Shown here: in pieces, positions 62,704 through 64,000 of the stretch
Position numbering within the stretch: position 1 is the stretch's first letter
Layout: each line of letters opens with the position of its first letter
Source of the DNA: Bog-473 sp963804055
Lineage (GTDB): Bacteria > Actinomycetota > Acidimicrobiia > Acidimicrobiales > RAAP-2
Reading direction: 5' to 3'
Assembly: GCA_963804055.1 (NCBI GenBank)
Contig: CAWDOU010000004.1
Span: 1 to 64,000 of the forward strand
Length of the DNA stretch: 64,000 nt
Position numbers and translations under genes: made by a program
The notes under the pieces: model-generated
The model's database searches: none
Told to the model about the DNA's origin: nothing
What the model saw: the letters and a program-made list of their open reading frames with translations, nothing else

Positions 62704-63386
62704 ACCGTCGCCGATGCTGACGCAGTCGTTGTCGCGGTCGCGATCGTGGTCGCCGGGACGAACGCGTTGGGCCTGGGGAGGCCGACGGCAAGCAGGCCGC
62801 CGAAGACCATGTCCTTCATCACTCGTGCCAGCAACTCGGGGTCGGATCGGTCGAGGGTCGTGATGGAGCGCAGCATGCCATCGAGCATGGTGACCGCGGC
62901 CCGGGCCTCGTCCTCGCCCAATCCGGGCCGGACTTCGCAGAGCAGGTGCACCCATTCGGCCATGCGCACACGCTCGATCCGGGCCACGCGTCGCCGGGCA
63001 TCGTCATCCAGCGAGCGGTACTCCTTGACGAAGACGTCGCGCAGATTGCCGTTGCGCAACTGCAACACGATGGCGGCGTCGATCAACCGCTCGAGTGTGA
63101 CGAGCGGCGGCATGTCCTCGTTGAGGACATCGTCGACCGTTCCCCTCCAGATGACCGCCGCCTCCTCGATCAGGACGGAGAGGAGCTCGCCCTTGCTGTC
63201 GAAGTAGCGGTAGATGGCCGGACCGCTGACGCCGGCGGCGGCGCCGATGTCGCCCAGGCTCGTCTCGCGGAAGCCCCGCTCGCGAAAGAGCTCGGTGGCG
63301 GCCGCCATGATGGCGGCGCGGGTCCGCTCGCCCTTGGTCTTGGCGACCTCCCCCTGCGATCCCATATGGGCACGGATGTTAGTCAT
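62700..63386 (-). CDS. TetR family transcriptional regulator heading the nine-gene operon
   Basis: 228 residues from the ATG at 63386; a second Met at 63365 is possible. The helix-turn-helix is typical: TRAAIMAAATELFRERGFRE, TSLGDIGAAAGVSGPAIYRY and FDSKGELLSVLIEEA. The C-terminus ends in a Thr/Ala repeat (TTIATATTTASASATV) encoded by a simple-sequence tract. It overlaps the dehydrogenase gene by 4 bp and is divergent from the LLM gene at 63484. The 97-bp gap contains two overlapping AT-rich inverted repeats that are good candidates for its operator, so autoregulation of the operon is likely. Confidence 0.93.
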   Translation of the reverse strand: MTNIRAHMGSQGEVAKTKGERTRAAIMAAATELFRERGFRETSLGDIGAAAGVSGPAIYRYFDSKGELLSVLIEEAAVIWRGTVDDVLNEDMPPLVTLERLIDAAIVLQLRNGNLRDVFVKEYRSLDDDARRRVARIERVRMAEWVHLLCEVRPGLGEDEARAAVTMLDGMLRSITTLDRSDPELLARVMKDMVFGGLLAVGLPRPNAFVPATTIATATTTASASATV

Positions 63387-63410
63387 CGTTCAGAAATCTG
63401 GCCGAACTCG

Positions 63411-63454
63411 TTGACTCCGCCCATGCGGCATGCTTAAAGTTTAATCACCATTAA
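63411..63454 (+). promoter_or_regulatory. promoter with overlapping inverted repeats upstream of the LLM gene / TetR operon
   Basis: TTGACT (63411-63416) and TAAAGT (63435-63440) form a -35/-10 pair with an 18-bp spacer for the plus-strand gene at 63484. Overlapping the -10 are the inverted repeats TTAAA-G-TTTAA (63434-63444) and TTAAT-CACC-ATTAA (63441-63454), a different sequence from the eight-copy element. They are probably the operator of the adjacent TetR regulator. Confidence 0.6.
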
Positions 63455-63483
63455 CAAAAGCGCAAGGGACGGGGAGGCGAGTC

Positions 63484-64000
63484 GTGGAGTTCGGCTTGTT
63501 CATGGAGCTGTCGGTGCCACGTCCGTGGACGGCGGACTCCGAACGCCAGGTCTACGAGAACGCGCTGGAGCAGGTGCGCCTGGCCGACGAGCTCGGCTTC
63601 GACTACATCTGGGCCGTCGAGCACCACTTCTTGGAGGAGTACTCGCACTGCTCGGGCCCCGACATCTTCCTGTCGGCGGCGGCGACCATGACCAAGCGCA
63701 TCAGGGTGGGGCACGGCGTGGTGGCGTGTGTGCCGCAGTACCAGAGCCCGATCCGGGTGGCGGAGCGGGCGGCGGTCCTCGACATCATCTCGGGCGGACG
63801 TTTGGAGTTGGGGACCGGCCGTTCCGCGACGTGGCCGGAGCTGAGCGGGTTCGGCGCCAACCCCGACGACACCAAGAAGACCTGGGACGAGTTCGTCCGG
63901 GTCATCCCCAAGATGTGGATGCAGGAGCGCTTCGGTTGGAACGGGCGCATGTTCTCCATGCCCGAGCGCGCCATCCTGCCCAAGCCGCTGCAGAAGCCGC
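63484..64000 (+). CDS. LLM-class (luciferase-like) oxidoreductase, N-terminal part
   Basis: The GTG at 63484 follows GGGGAGG; the frame is open to the right window edge (172 codons). It begins EFGLFMELSVPRPWTADSER and shows the bacterial-luciferase barrel signature ELGFDYIWAVEHHFLEEYSH, IRVGHGVVACVPQYQSPIRV and VLDIISGGRLELGTGRSATW. The EHHF motif is typical of alkanal monooxygenase-like enzymes. It is the third LLM gene of the window and is transcribed away from the TetR-headed operon across a shared regulatory region. Confidence 0.93.
   Translation, partial: MEFGLFMELSVPRPWTADSERQVYENALEQVRLADELGFDYIWAVEHHFLEEYSHCSGPDIFLSAAATMTKRIRVGHGVVACVPQYQSPIRVAERAAVLDIISGGRLELGTGRSATWPELSGFGANPDDTKKTWDEFVRVIPKMWMQERFGWNGRMFSMPERAILPKPLQKP

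Overview
The window reads as chromosomal DNA of a high-GC actinobacterium with a large lipid/terpenoid/steroid-type catabolic repertoire (Acidimicrobiia- or Mycobacterium/Frankia-like; this is inferred from gene content, not from a marker gene). Supporting traits are repeated CaiB/BaiF CoA-transferases, acyl-CoA dehydrogenases including a FadE34-like double-domain protein, luciferase-like (probably F420-type) oxidoreductases, a DUF222-HNH (13E12-type) protein, a KimA-like potassium importer, many GTG/TTG starts and TANNNT-type -10 elements. No rRNA, tRNA, CRISPR array or intact insertion sequence was recognised.

Layout. 1-159: start of a class III cyclase gene running off the left edge. 317-3074: two adjacent decayed conjugation genes (VirB4-like and VirD4/TraG-like) with many frameshifts. 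3052-4758: DGPF/YCII protein and its ECF42-type sigma factor, the latter also frameshifted. 4979-16304: a catabolic island with three aldehyde dehydrogenases, a P450cam-like cytochrome P450, three CaiB-type proteins, an isochorismatase-like remnant and an enoyl-CoA hydratase. 16301-26637: a HAD protein, then an acyl-CoA synthetase/two-subunit acyl-CoA dehydrogenase/metallo-beta-lactamase operon, a TetR and DUF2889 pair, a tandem-duplicated FadR/GntR regulator and a double hot-dog dehydratase. 26984-45063: two divergent crotonases, KimA, a fused double acyl-CoA dehydrogenase, TesB, a second thioesterase-like gene, hydrolases, an HSD10-like dehydrogenase, amidohydrolase, CaiB and LLM enzymes. 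45236-52214: an ABC-2 exporter, a second P450, an SDR/SnoaL pair and an HNH protein. 52204-63386: a tightly packed nine-gene minus-strand operon led by a TetR regulator. 63484-64000: start of another LLM gene.

How the genes fit together. P450s and aldehyde dehydrogenases can oxidise a methyl group to a carboxylate. CoA ligases and CaiB transferases can load it onto CoA, and acyl-CoA dehydrogenases, MaoC/crotonase hydratases and an HSD10-like dehydrogenase carry out beta-oxidation steps. TesB and the hydrolases can release products. No thiolase was recognised in the window.

The most notable signal is a short near-palindromic AT-rich element (centre GTATAC/GTATCC, arms AAWAG/CTWTT) found just upstream of at least eight separate catabolic transcription units spread over about 38 kb. 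At two of them it sits exactly 9 nt before the ATG, which suggests leaderless promoters under a common regulator. Several genes carry single frameshifts, two of them inside GC-rich simple repeats; these may be real decay, slippage, or sequence errors.
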